From Tychonema litorale BBK16 (GTDB lineage: Bacteria > Cyanobacteriota > Cyanobacteriia > Cyanobacteriales > Microcoleaceae), in NCBI RefSeq assembly GCF_021648855.1, contig NZ_JAKJHX010000059.1:1-23497 (forward strand): DNA of 23,497 bases, in the 5' to 3' direction. The translations under genes and the position numbers were made by a program. Shown in pieces: positions 1-8,959 of the stretch. The notes beneath the pieces were generated by a model. It was not told the origin of the DNA. It saw only the letters and a list, made by a program, of their open reading frames with translations, and ran no database searches. How positions within the stretch are numbered: the first letter of the stretch is position 1; every line of letters begins with the position of its first letter.

Positions 1-70
1 TACACTATGTACATTTTATCTGTGAGGGATATTACCCTTTTTTAATTCGCCAACAATCTCTTAATATCGC

Positions 71-96
71 GTAGGGACACGGCACTGCCGTCTCCT
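71..96. repeat. Half copy of GACACGGCA/TGCCGTCTC palindromic repeat
   Basis: This stretch contains a near-perfect inverted repeat around ACGGCACTGCCGT, flanked by GTAGGGA on the left and TCTCCT on the right. The same unit recurs at 10190-10254, 11027-11053 and 16565-16630. It lies 10 bases beyond the stop codon of the FIST gene, so it may fold as a hairpin at the 3' end of that transcript. No T-run follows on the gene strand, so I do not call it a terminator. Confidence 0.8.
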
Positions 97-105
97 AATT
101 TCTAA

Positions 106-1356
106 CTAAGAATTTTGGCGGCAAATCCCAAATACGGAAGTGTAGCCGTGCAGAAATGTATTCCCCCCGACAGGGCCGATTTCACCGTTGCAGAAAAAGC
201 CACTCAGGGGAATGTTGTTGAGGTATCTGCCGAATAATCTGGAGTCAAAGTTTGGTTCGCCGTAAAGCCCTTCACCGCGCCCTAAACAAGAGAACATCAA
301 AGCACCAGCACTCGATGTACCCCTGTCCTCAACCGATCGCTGATAACGTTCCAACAACATCTCTAGATCTTCTGTGGAGGTACGGGCATCCCGCAGGTGA
401 AATTGGATGCGCTGTCCCAAACGGACTCGATCGCCGATCGCAATCGCTCCCACTTTTGGATCCACTCCCAACAGATTTCGGATTAAAAAATCTCCAGGCT
501 CTAGTAAAAGCTTGAATTCATCGCTTACTACCCCCACAAATAGCGAGTGTTGGGCTAATTCTCGGTCTTCTTCGCTCAAAGTTTGCACCAACTCTCGCAA
601 AGCTTCTAGGGGCGATCGCTCAGTCGTCTCAAACCCTGAATCCCCCGTTTCTTCCGCGATTTTGAGCAAAATATTGCGCTCTCCTTCTGTCACCCGATAC
701 GGACGCCCGATCGGTCTACAACCTTGAGCGACGATCGTCTCCAAAACTATATTGCCACTCAAAGCCACCCCAACCGTCCCTTCTCGGTAAAGCTCATAGT
801 TGCAAAACAGCGCCGTAGTCCTAGTACCGTCCCCGCCCGCTAGTCCCCCTACCTTCGGCGCCCCTGGATAGGCATAATCTAGTCCTTGCAAAAAGTCATT
901 AATCTTTGACGAAAAAGGATCCGCCAAAATGATAAACTGCGGTTCCTCCTGGGCCGGCACACCCAACAAATCCACCCAAGTATCAGGGGGACTATCCAAG
1001 TCTGGTAGTTCTTGTGCTTCGACATGAAAAGTTCTGACAGTTACTCCGGGCAAGCGTGCCAGACTCAGACTAATGGCTGGAGAACCCTCTACTTCTTCCG
1101 TCAAGCCTTCCCGACTCGTGCCGATGACTCCTCCCGCCCCGCAGCCAATCAGAGCCGGAATTGGCAGTAATTCCTTGAGTAAAGGCATCAGCCGAGAATA
1201 CTCGCTGGCAAAGGCAGAGGAGATAAATATCAGGCCCAAATCTGCGGGGCCTTCTAAGAGGCGATCGGCTTGTTCTATAACTTCTCTGAGGGCGGACTCC
1301 AAAGAGGGACGGGTTGATAAAGCGCTGACCCACTGCATTTCGTTTTGATCATACAT
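106..1356 (-). CDS. FIST domain (FIST_N/FIST_C) sensory protein
   Basis: This 416-residue soluble protein matches the FIST family, which is thought to bind small ligands (probably amino acids) and to feed signal transduction. The N-terminal FIST_N-like part (about residues 30-220) contains the characteristic LGLIFISSAF strand and the small-residue-rich IGCGAGGVIG segment. The C-terminal FIST_C-like part (about 230-395) ends with the typical GALMFSCLGRG and PLSGFFCNGEIGPVGG motifs. There is no signal peptide or membrane segment, so it is probably cytoplasmic. It is a stand-alone FIST protein, with no kinase or chemoreceptor domain attached. It is transcribed divergently from cp12, with 248 bp between the starts. 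A second Met six codons in (M7) is an alternative start. Family assignment is confident; ligand and partner are unknown. Confidence 0.88.
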   Translation of the reverse strand: MYDQNEMQWVSALSTRPSLESALREVIEQADRLLEGPADLGLIFISSAFASEYSRLMPLLKELLPIPALIGCGAGGVIGTSREGLTEEVEGSPAISLSLARLPGVTVRTFHVEAQELPDLDSPPDTWVDLLGVPAQEEPQFIILADPFSSKINDFLQGLDYAYPGAPKVGGLAGGDGTRTTALFCNYELYREGTVGVALSGNIVLETIVAQGCRPIGRPYRVTEGERNILLKIAEETGDSGFETTERSPLEALRELVQTLSEEDRELAQHSLFVGVVSDEFKLLLEPGDFLIRNLLGVDPKVGAIAIGDRVRLGQRIQFHLRDARTSTEDLEMLLERYQRSVEDRGTSSAGALMFSCLGRGEGLYGEPNFDSRLFGRYLNNIPLSGFFCNGEIGPVGGNTFLHGYTSVFGICRQNS

Positions 1357-1455
1357 CTGACAAAATTCTCTATAAAACTATCTTGTACATTACGTTAACC
1401 TGCATCGGCATCCCACATCACAGCCACTTCCTTTGCGATCGATGAGACATTCTTG

Positions 1456-1473
1456 TGTTAACATAAGTTAACA
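1456..1473. promoter_or_regulatory. Perfect inverted repeat, candidate operator between FIST gene and cp12
   Basis: TGTTAAC-ATAA-GTTAACA is a perfect 7-bp inverted repeat with a 4-bp spacer. It sits about 100 bp before the FIST start and 131 bp before the cp12 start. A further TTAAC half-site occurs near 1394-1398. AT-rich dyads containing TTA...TAA are typical of LysR-type regulator sites, and carbon-metabolism LysR regulators such as RbcR and NdhR/CcmR exist in cyanobacteria. Linking one of them to this site is inference. Confidence 0.4.
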
Positions 1474-1604
1474 TGGATCCAAAATTAAGTTAGTTTGCTG
1501 TCAACTGTGCGATCGCCCAAATCTTAAAAGATCAAGATTGATACAGTTTGACACTACAATTCCATGTAATGTTTTGATCAAAAGTATTGACATCAAGATA
1601 AGTT

Positions 1605-1841
1605 ATGACAACAACACCCCCTGGCAACATCCAAGAAAAAATTGAAGAAGAACTCGAAAACGCTCGTACCGTCTGTGACATAAGTGGCAATACGTCTGGC
1701 GAGTGTGCCGCCGCCTGGGACGCAGTTGAAGAACTTCAAGCAGAAGCTTCCCACCAAAAGCAAGTTAAACCCAAGAATTCCTTTGAAAAATATTGCGACG
1801 ACAACCCTGACGCTGCTGAGTGCCGCATCTACGACGAATGA
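1605..1841 (+). CDS. cp12: CP12, Calvin cycle regulatory protein
   Basis: CP12 is a small, intrinsically disordered redox switch. When oxidised it bridges glyceraldehyde-3-phosphate dehydrogenase and phosphoribulokinase into an inactive complex, shutting the Calvin-Benson cycle in the dark. The 78-residue product has the family's usual length. It shows both cysteine pairs, C24/C34 (VCDISGNTSGEC) and C64/C73 (YCDDNPDAAEC), the AWDAVEEL signature between them and the acidic CRIYDE C-terminus that contacts GAPDH. The start is the first in-frame ATG of this domain. No strong Shine-Dalgarno sequence is seen; AAGATAAGTT precedes the ATG. It is monocistronic, because an intrinsic terminator follows within 30-60 bases. 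A perfect inverted repeat at 1456-1473 could be its operator. Assignment is near certain. Confidence 0.97.
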   Translation: MTTTPPGNIQEKIEEELENARTVCDISGNTSGECAAAWDAVEELQAEASHQKQVKPKNSFEKYCDDNPDAAECRIYDE

Positions 1842-1867
1842 AGCAGCAATTTAGAGGTTGAGCTAAA

Positions 1868-1903
1868 AGGTGAGGGCAAAATTAGCCCTCCACCTTCTTT
1901 TTT
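1868..1903 (+). terminator. Intrinsic terminator of cp12
   Basis: The arms AGGTGAGGGC and GCCCTCCACCT form a stem of about 10 bp with one bulged base around an AT-rich loop (AAAATTA). They are followed by CTTTTTT. It begins 27 bases after the cp12 stop codon. Confidence 0.85.
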
Positions 1904-2040
1904 GTACCTTTGAAACTATGCAGCCTACATCTGGCAAAAGTAAAGCAGCAACGGGAACAGAAACAAATGTCCCAATTGCTGCTTTTTTGGCTGTTTTGTA
2001 GTAGAATTTTCCACAAATAAGTGAGTATATTTTCCCAAAT

Positions 2041-2661
2041 ATGTTAAGTCTTTTATTGGCAGCCACCGGGCCTTGGTTTCAACCCCTAGTCTGGATGGAT
2101 TATCGGTTGTCTGTGTTGTTAACGGTTTCGATACCGCTGGTACTTTTGATTTGGGCTGTTGTTAACAAAGCTGATGCGATCGTTCGTTTGTTGATGATCT
2201 ATTGGCGAGTGGCGAGTTTGCTGACAATTACACTTTACTTGATGATGGCTGCGGTGCCTGTGAGTTTTGTGTCCTCGGTGATCGCTAGAGCTTTGATTCC
2301 TGCTAGTTTGTGGTTTTGGGCGGATTTGAATGAAGAAATTGCCGATCGCCCACAGTCTCCCCTGAAGCTAGCTTTTACCGCTTGGCGATGGGCGATTAGT
2401 GTTTACAGCGGTGTCGGTGCGATCGCTCAAATTCCCTTCCTAACCTGTGCCTTCAAATCTCAAAATCAGGTGATTGACGAACCATTTTGTCGCATTTGGC
2501 TTGACCCGCCTTGGTTGTACAAACAGATGTTTCACTCTACCAGTACCACAACTTTCTTGGGCTTTCTAGCTATGGCAGGTTTAGGAATTTATGTAGTTTA
2601 CCTATCCTACTTTGTGTTAATTAGACTTGGCAAACAAGGGCGATCGGCAACAGGACAGTAA
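2041..2661 (+). CDS. DUF3177 family integral membrane protein
   Basis: This 206-residue, strongly hydrophobic protein resembles the cyanobacterial DUF3177 family, whose function is not known. Predicted membrane segments are at about residues 20-42, 55-78, 80-97, 115-137 and 171-196. A conserved-looking soluble patch, FWADLNEEIADRP, lies between them. The C-terminus is short and basic (RLGKQGRSATGQ). The start ATG follows an AT-rich leader without an obvious Shine-Dalgarno sequence. The gene is separated from cp12 by a terminator, so it has its own promoter. A palindrome (2682-2699) and heptamer repeats follow the stop. I am fairly confident of the family and can offer no biochemical role. Confidence 0.8.
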   Translation: MLSLLLAATGPWFQPLVWMDYRLSVLLTVSIPLVLLIWAVVNKADAIVRLLMIYWRVASLLTITLYLMMAAVPVSFVSSVIARALIPASLWFWADLNEEIADRPQSPLKLAFTAWRWAISVYSGVGAIAQIPFLTCAFKSQNQVIDEPFCRIWLDPPWLYKQMFHSTSTTTFLGFLAMAGLGIYVVYLSYFVLIRLGKQGRSATGQ

Positions 2662-2681
2662 ATTAATTAGGACTGATATCG

Positions 2682-2699
2682 ATTCCGGTAACACCGAAT
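2682..2699. repeat. Solo ATTCCGGT/ACCGAAT palindrome
   Basis: ATTCCGGTAACACCGAAT is an imperfect inverted repeat (one bulged C) 20 bases downstream of the DUF3177 stop. It resembles the outer arms of the composite element at 16541-16661 (AATTCCGGTTGCACCGGAAT) and the sequence at 10261-10280. It could also act as a 3' hairpin for the DUF3177 transcript. Confidence 0.6.
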
Positions 2700-2775
2700 T
2701 TTGACAGTTGACAGTTGACAGTTGATTGTTGACTGTTGATGCCCAATTTCCAATTCCCCATTCCCAATTCCCTAT
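2700..2775. repeat. Heptamer tandem repeats (TTGACAG, then CCAATTC/CCCATTC)
   Basis: About four copies of TTGACAG and degenerate derivatives (TTGATTG, TTGACTG) are followed by degenerate heptamers of the CCCAATT / CCCATTC type. These are the short tandemly repeated repetitive sequences common in filamentous cyanobacteria. The block runs right up to the stop codon of the kinase-cyclase gene; the TAG (complement CTA at 2772-2774) sits inside its last CCCTATT unit. Confidence 0.8.
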
Positions 2776-5700
2776 TTTTCCGTCAAAGCTTCCACCCCCG
2801 CCCACCCATCAGGCGCTCCATACATTCGATACTTGCGAGAGCGTTTAAAATATAGCATGGCTACCTTATCTTCAGGATTAATTTGTAAAATTTGCTGAAA
2901 TATTTTTTGTGCCGCAACAAATTTTTGTTTATAGTAAAAATCTAAACCTTCTTGAAACACCTCCGCAGTTTGCTGTTTGAGCATAATACTTTTATCTGTT
3001 TCTGTATCATAGATTTCAAACACCGACACCGCAGTTGTTTTCCCTTTCACTTTAACTCGATCGACAAATCTGTACTTGTATTTTTCGCGATCGCTCAAAC
3101 CATAGATAATGGTATCACTCACTAGAATTCCCGAACCATAAGCCTTCGTCAACCCTTCCAAACGAGAGGCGAGATTCACCGCATCAGAAATCACCGTACT
3201 TTCCATCCGTTCTCGCTCACCAATTGTACCCAACATTAAATTGCCAACGTGCAAACCAACACCGATCGCAATAGGAGCCAAATCATTTTCTTGTCGTTGT
3301 TTGTTATAAGCATTAACTTCTTTCTGCATATCAATAGCTGCTCGAACACCGTCATCAGGAGAAGTCGGAAACAGTGCCATTACTGCATCCCCAATGTATT
3401 TGTCAATAAAACCATTATTTTTTCTAATTGCAGGGCTCACTCTCCCCAAATAAGTATTAATAAAAGCAAAATTTTCTGGTGGTGTCATTTGTTCTGAAAG
3501 TGCCGTAAATGAGCGAATATCAGCAAACAATACCGTCATATTTTTGGCTTGGTTATCTCCTAGCTTTACTTCGACAATACTAGGCTTTCCAAGTAAATTC
3601 AAAAAGTCATGAGGCACAAATCTGCCGTAGGCTGCATTCAGTTTTGCCAAGCGAATTTGCGTATTAATTCTTGCCAACAATTCCTTTTTAACAAAAGGTT
3701 TAGTTACATAGTCATTGGCTTCTAAGTTAAAAGCTTCTACCAAATCTGAGGTCTGATTTTTTGCAGTCAACATCAAAATTGGTAATTCTAAAGGCGAGTA
3801 TTTCTTGCGAACTTCTCGACACACTTCATAACCAGTCATCCTCGGCATCATTACATCAAGTAGCATTAAGTCTGGCTTAAATCCCTCTTCAATCAAACTT
3901 AATGCTTCCAAGCCATTAGTTGCTTGAGTTATGGCGTAATTTTCGCTCGAAAGACTGTTAATTAACACCTGAATATTAATCGGCTCATCATCGACGATCA
4001 AGACTTGAATTTTGTCAGTTTCCAATAGTTCTTGACTGGCCGATGATTGAGAATTTATAATAGGTAAGTCCGCTGTAACTTGATGACGACTGAAATTGCG
4101 ATCGCCCTCAGCTATAAGTGGATACTTCCCATCAACTTGTGGTTGACCTTCCGAGACTGGCAAAGTAAAGGTAAATTGAGAACCAACTCCGACAGTTGAA
4201 GATACCCTAATTTGACCTCCGTGCAATTCAACTAATTGCTTTGCTACCGCCAAACCTAAACCCGCGCCGCCAAATTCCCTAGCAGTAGAACCGTCAGCTT
4301 GTTCAAAGGATTCAAAAATTTGCTCTAATTTTTCTGCGGCGATACCAATGCCGGTATCGGATACTGTAATCGCCAATTGGGAACTAGGCATTGATGATTG
4401 TTCGTTCCCCATTAACAATTCTGCTGAAATTTCAACAGTACCACTTTCACTAAATTTAATCGCATTACCAATTAAATTATAAAGTATTTGTTCCAAACGA
4501 TTTTCATCCGCTGCTACGGATGGCAATTCTGGACTAATTGAATTTATTAACTGTAAGTTTTTTCCCCCGACTAAGGGCTTAGATAAAGTCAGAATTATGT
4601 AGACAACTTCCCGAATTCCAACTGGCTTAATTTGCAGTTCAAGAGTTTTATGTTTGAGTTGAGAAAAATCTAGAATGTCGTTAATTAAAGACGATAATCT
4701 TTTGCCAGATGATGAAATCAAAGCTAAGTTCATATTAGTTTGTTCTGGCAGTTGTCCAGTCGCACCGTCTATTAGAGATTCTGCAATACCAATAATTCCA
4801 TTGAGGGGAGTGCGGAGTTCGTGGGAAGTATTGGCTAAAAATTCGTCTTTGAGTTTGTCTAGTCGCTGTAATTCGCTATTTTTAGTTTCTAAGGCGGTAA
4901 AAGATGCTTGCAGTTGTGCTGCCATACTGTTAAAAGCTTTTGCCAGTACGCCTAATTCGTCGCTTCTTTCTAGTTTTACGGTCTTATCAAATTGTCCTTC
5001 AGACAAGGCTATTGCTGCATCTTTAAGTTCAAGAATTGGTTGAATTATCCACCGGGAAGTGTAGATTCCCACAACTGTTGCCATTCCCAAAGCAGCCACA
5101 CATAGCAGTATAGTAGTTTGGGTATTAGCATCAATTTGTGCCATGAAGTCGGCTTCAGGAACGACGACGACAATCAACCAGTCTAAACCTTTGCCATCTT
5201 TAAATGGGATAACGTTTAAATATTGCTGTTTACCCTTAATTTTAAAAGTTATTTTTTCATTCTTTGTAATTTGGCGCAAGTCTTTAAATTGAGTTGATAA
5301 ATATTTAGCAGTTGCTTGAGTTACTGGATCGTTACTTTCAGTAACTTTAAATAATGTTTTTTCTTTGTCTTGAGTACGAAAAGGTTTTTCTGAGGTGGAA
5401 GTAGCTAGCAGTATACCATTTTTTTCAAGTATAAATGTTTGGCCTGATTTGCCAATTTTGAGGCTATTTAAAAATTGACCTATGGCATCTAGACGCAAAG
5501 CCGTAACTAATACTCCTTCTAGCTGTTTTTGGCTGTCATAGACTGGTTGGAGCGCACTGAGGATTAATGTTGGTTCGAGAAAGGATACATAGACAGAACT
5601 CCAAGTGGGTTTAACTTCTAAGGCGGCTAAGGCGTAGGAGGGATGTTGTCTGATATCAAAATTTTTGACTACGGCTGCTACTTTGGTGCGATCGCCTGTA

Positions 5701-6170
5701 TCGTTGGTATTGTAGGAATGAAAGTCAAAACCAGTAGACGGGCCTGATGCGTTAATCAATAAAGTGCCATTGGACATCTTTTCTCCCGTGCGATACTCTC
5801 CATTTTTATTGCCGATCGACGTAAAATTGATGTAAGGATATAATTGGACTTGTCTCCAAAGATACTTCTCCCAAGCTGACAAGTCTTTCATATTCACAAA
5901 ACCCAATTTCACAGAATCTAGCTTGCTTTGATTAATCTGGTGAGGAGTTTCTAAGTATGTTTCCAAATTTTGTTCGATGCGATTGCTGACTTCGCCCATC
6001 AACTGACCTGCAAGATCATTAACTGATCTTTGACCGTTTCTAAACGATAAATATCCCACAAGTCCCACTGCTGCAAATACTTGCAAAACGAAGGGTACTA
6101 TGACGACTGTTCGCAGATTAACTTTTCCTAAAATGTTTGCTGCTAAACGGTTTAGAGAAAGAGTTGACAT
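2772..6170 (-). CDS. Membrane hybrid histidine kinase / receiver / class III adenylate cyclase
   Basis: This 1132-residue protein joins two-component and cyclic-nucleotide signalling. The order is: helix TM1 at about 21-43; an extracytoplasmic double-Cache-like sensor at about 45-350; TM2 at about 352-374; HAMP at about 372-425; HisKA with SHELRTP (H450); HATPase_c with an N box near 557-572, DTGIGI at 605-610 and GGAGLGL at 634-640; a receiver with DDEP at 727-730, D772 and K824; and a class III cyclase at about 875-1055. The cyclase keeps both metal aspartates (D884, D928), the lysine at the purine position (K924), T992 at the second specificity position as in cyanobacterial CyaB-type enzymes, N999 and the transition-state R1003. 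It therefore looks catalytically competent and probably makes cAMP. The tail (about 1065-1110) resembles a TPR hairpin. No partner regulator is adjacent. Domain calls are confident; ligand and output are unknown. Confidence 0.93.
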   Translation of the reverse strand: MSTLSLNRLAANILGKVNLRTVVIVPFVLQVFAAVGLVGYLSFRNGQRSVNDLAGQLMGEVSNRIEQNLETYLETPHQINQSKLDSVKLGFVNMKDLSAWEKYLWRQVQLYPYINFTSIGNKNGEYRTGEKMSNGTLLINASGPSTGFDFHSYNTNDTGDRTKVAAVVKNFDIRQHPSYALAALEVKPTWSSVYVSFLEPTLILSALQPVYDSQKQLEGVLVTALRLDAIGQFLNSLKIGKSGQTFILEKNGILLATSTSEKPFRTQDKEKTLFKVTESNDPVTQATAKYLSTQFKDLRQITKNEKITFKIKGKQQYLNVIPFKDGKGLDWLIVVVVPEADFMAQIDANTQTTILLCVAALGMATVVGIYTSRWIIQPILELKDAAIALSEGQFDKTVKLERSDELGVLAKAFNSMAAQLQASFTALETKNSELQRLDKLKDEFLANTSHELRTPLNGIIGIAESLIDGATGQLPEQTNMNLALISSSGKRLSSLINDILDFSQLKHKTLELQIKPVGIREVVYIILTLSKPLVGGKNLQLINSISPELPSVAADENRLEQILYNLIGNAIKFSESGTVEISAELLMGNEQSSMPSSQLAITVSDTGIGIAAEKLEQIFESFEQADGSTAREFGGAGLGLAVAKQLVELHGGQIRVSSTVGVGSQFTFTLPVSEGQPQVDGKYPLIAEGDRNFSRHQVTADLPIINSQSSASQELLETDKIQVLIVDDEPINIQVLINSLSSENYAITQATNGLEALSLIEEGFKPDLMLLDVMMPRMTGYEVCREVRKKYSPLELPILMLTAKNQTSDLVEAFNLEANDYVTKPFVKKELLARINTQIRLAKLNAAYGRFVPHDFLNLLGKPSIVEVKLGDNQAKNMTVLFADIRSFTALSEQMTPPENFAFINTYLGRVSPAIRKNNGFIDKYIGDAVMALFPTSPDDGVRAAIDMQKEVNAYNKQRQENDLAPIAIGVGLHVGNLMLGTIGERERMESTVISDAVNLASRLEGLTKAYGSGILVSDTIIYGLSDREKYKYRFVDRVKVKGKTTAVSVFEIYDTETDKSIMLKQQTAEVFQEGLDFYYKQKFVAAQKIFQQILQINPEDKVAMLYFKRSRKYRMYGAPDGWAGVEALTEK

Positions 6171-6418
6171 AGTAATTACTCATCTTAAGATAGTTAGTTT
6201 GGCGATCGGCTCGAATCTGCACTCCTGTTAAGTATTGTAGACACTTCGGCACCCTTAGTCTTTGAATAAATTATAAATTGTCCGCAGTATCTTTGGGCTT
6301 GAGCTCAAAATCTGCGATCGGACGACGACTATTTACCAATAATATAAAATTGACAGTCCAAATTCTTCGCCATGAATGTATTATTACTTAGAGTCAGTAA
6401 AAAAAACAGGACAAAATT

Positions 6419-6450
6419 TCTTCTTCCTTCTTCCTTCTTCCTTCTTCCTT
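6419..6450. repeat. CTTCTTC heptamer tandem repeat
   Basis: Four or more units of CTTCTTC run without interruption (7-bp period). They end 11 bases before the ATG of the 99-residue gene. The tract is pure pyrimidine on the plus strand and would form the 5' untranslated region of that gene if transcription starts upstream. Confidence 0.85.
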
Positions 6451-6461
6451 AAAAATTTCCT

Positions 6462-6761
6462 ATGACTGATTCGATCGCCCACCGCTTGGAACAATACACC
6501 GTAAAACGCCCTCAAGAAGTTTTAATCGTGCAGGTTGAAATTGACGGCGAACCAGACGAAATTGCTGTTTTTAAAGGCTTTTCTAGTTCCCTGGTGCGAT
6601 CGACTGCTTTCGATCCAGACATACCAGTTTTACCAGAAGGAGCAAAAATCATCAGTATCGATCGCCTTGCAGGGCCCTACAACCCAAATAGCCCCCGCTA
6701 TCTTCAGCAAGGGCTATCTTGGGAAACCATGCAGTCTCTATTGTTGGAAATTGGAATTTAA
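6462..6761 (+). CDS. Conserved cyanobacterial small protein of unknown function
   Basis: This 99-residue protein has no signal peptide, membrane segment or cysteine. Recognisable stretches are RPQEVLIVQVEIDGEPDEIAVFKGFSSSL (residues about 16-44), which reads as a small beta-rich domain, and a C-terminal helix containing LSWETMQSLLLEIG. It resembles short proteins widespread in cyanobacteria and chloroplasts (possibly the DUF7734 group, recalled and not checked). The reading frame has the codon use of its neighbours, and the HIP1-like CGATCG motifs are absorbed in frame, which supports a real gene. No Shine-Dalgarno sequence precedes the ATG; instead there is a polypyrimidine heptamer tract. 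It converges on atpE with 18 bases between stop codons. No function can be assigned. Confidence 0.8.
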   Translation: MTDSIAHRLEQYTVKRPQEVLIVQVEIDGEPDEIAVFKGFSSSLVRSTAFDPDIPVLPEGAKIISIDRLAGPYNPNSPRYLQQGLSWETMQSLLLEIGI

Positions 6762-6777
6762 CACAAGACAGTTGTGT
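6761..6777. terminator. Small hairpin between convergent stop codons
   Basis: ACACAA-GACAG-TTGTGT forms a 6-bp stem between the convergent ends of the 99-residue gene and atpE. No T-run follows on either strand, so it is a weak candidate for a bidirectional terminator. Confidence 0.3.
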
Positions 6778-6779
6778 CG

Positions 6780-7193
6780 CTAATTAGCGAGTGTGCCACC
6801 GGCTGCCTGAAAACGAGCCCGTGCACGTTTGATTGCTTGCTTAGCTTGAATTTGCTCTTGGAGAGTGCCATTAGCGGACTTTTCCAAACGAGCTTCAGCT
6901 TCAGTGTAAGCAGTGCGAGCAGCTTCTTTGTCAATTTTGTCGCCTTTTTCAGCGCCATTCACCAAAACCGTAATTCGGTTTTCTTGGATTTCTGCAAAAC
7001 CGCCCATCAGAGCAATAGACACCCATTCCTTACCGGGACGGACGCGCATTACTCCCGTATCCAAAGCAGTCAACATCGGAGCGTGACCGCTTAAAATACC
7101 TAATTGGCCTGTAGTGCTTGGCAGAATTACTTCTTCAGCATCAGAATCCCAAACAGTTTTGTCTGGGGCAACTACGCGCACATTTAATGTCAT
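6780..7193 (-). CDS. atpE: F1Fo ATP synthase epsilon subunit
   Basis: This is the epsilon subunit of the F1 sector, part of the rotor stalk that couples c-ring rotation to F1 and inhibits ATP hydrolysis. The symbol follows plant and cyanobacterial usage; it is atpC in bacterial nomenclature. The 137-residue length is normal. The N-terminal beta-sandwich runs from [32 protein letters not shown] to about residue 85 and contains the [18 protein letters not shown] signature. A C-terminal two-helix hairpin (about 88-132, rich in Glu, Ala, Lys) is the part that can extend into F1. It lies downstream of atpB on the same strand, as is usual in cyanobacteria. The spacer is an unusually long 182 bp filled with heptamer repeats. 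Confidence 0.97.
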   Translation of the reverse strand: MTLNVRVVAPDKTVWDSDAEEVILPSTTGQLGILSGHAPMLTALDTGVMRVRPGKEWVSIALMGGFAEIQENRITVLVNGAEKGDKIDKEAARTAYTEAEARLEKSANGTLQEQIQAKQAIKRARARFQAAGGTLAN

Positions 7194-7198
7194 AAATA

Positions 7199-7373
7199 GT
7201 CAATTGGGAATTGGGAATTGGGAATTGGGAATTGGGAATTGGGCATGGGGCATTGGGCATTGGGCATTGGGTATTGGGTATTGGGTATTGGGTATTGGTT
7301 ATTTGTTAGTTTCAATAACCTATTACCAATAACCCATTACCTATCACCAATTACCCATTACCAATTACCAACT
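7199..7373. repeat. Heptamer repeat array in the atpB-atpE spacer
   Basis: Plus-strand order: GGGAATT units (7204-7241), GGGCATT/GGGCATG units (7242-7268), GGGTATT units (7269-7296), then after about 20 bases a block of CCAATAA, CCCATTA and CCAATTA units (7316-7370). The first and last blocks are roughly reverse-complementary. The intergenic RNA between atpB and atpE could therefore fold into a long imperfect hairpin. Confidence 0.85.
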
Positions 7374-7375
7374 TT

Positions 7376-8881
<1,506 letters not shown>

Positions 8882-8959
8882 TTAACATTTAGAAATGCTA
8901 TCCATCACATTACCACTGAACAGACTAACTATTTAGATTTATACGGGGCTACTTAAAAG

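Noticed and set aside
1863..2066. 67-codon minus-strand frame between cp12 and DUF3177
   Set aside because: It overlaps the cp12 terminator and the DUF3177 start, and has no supporting motif.
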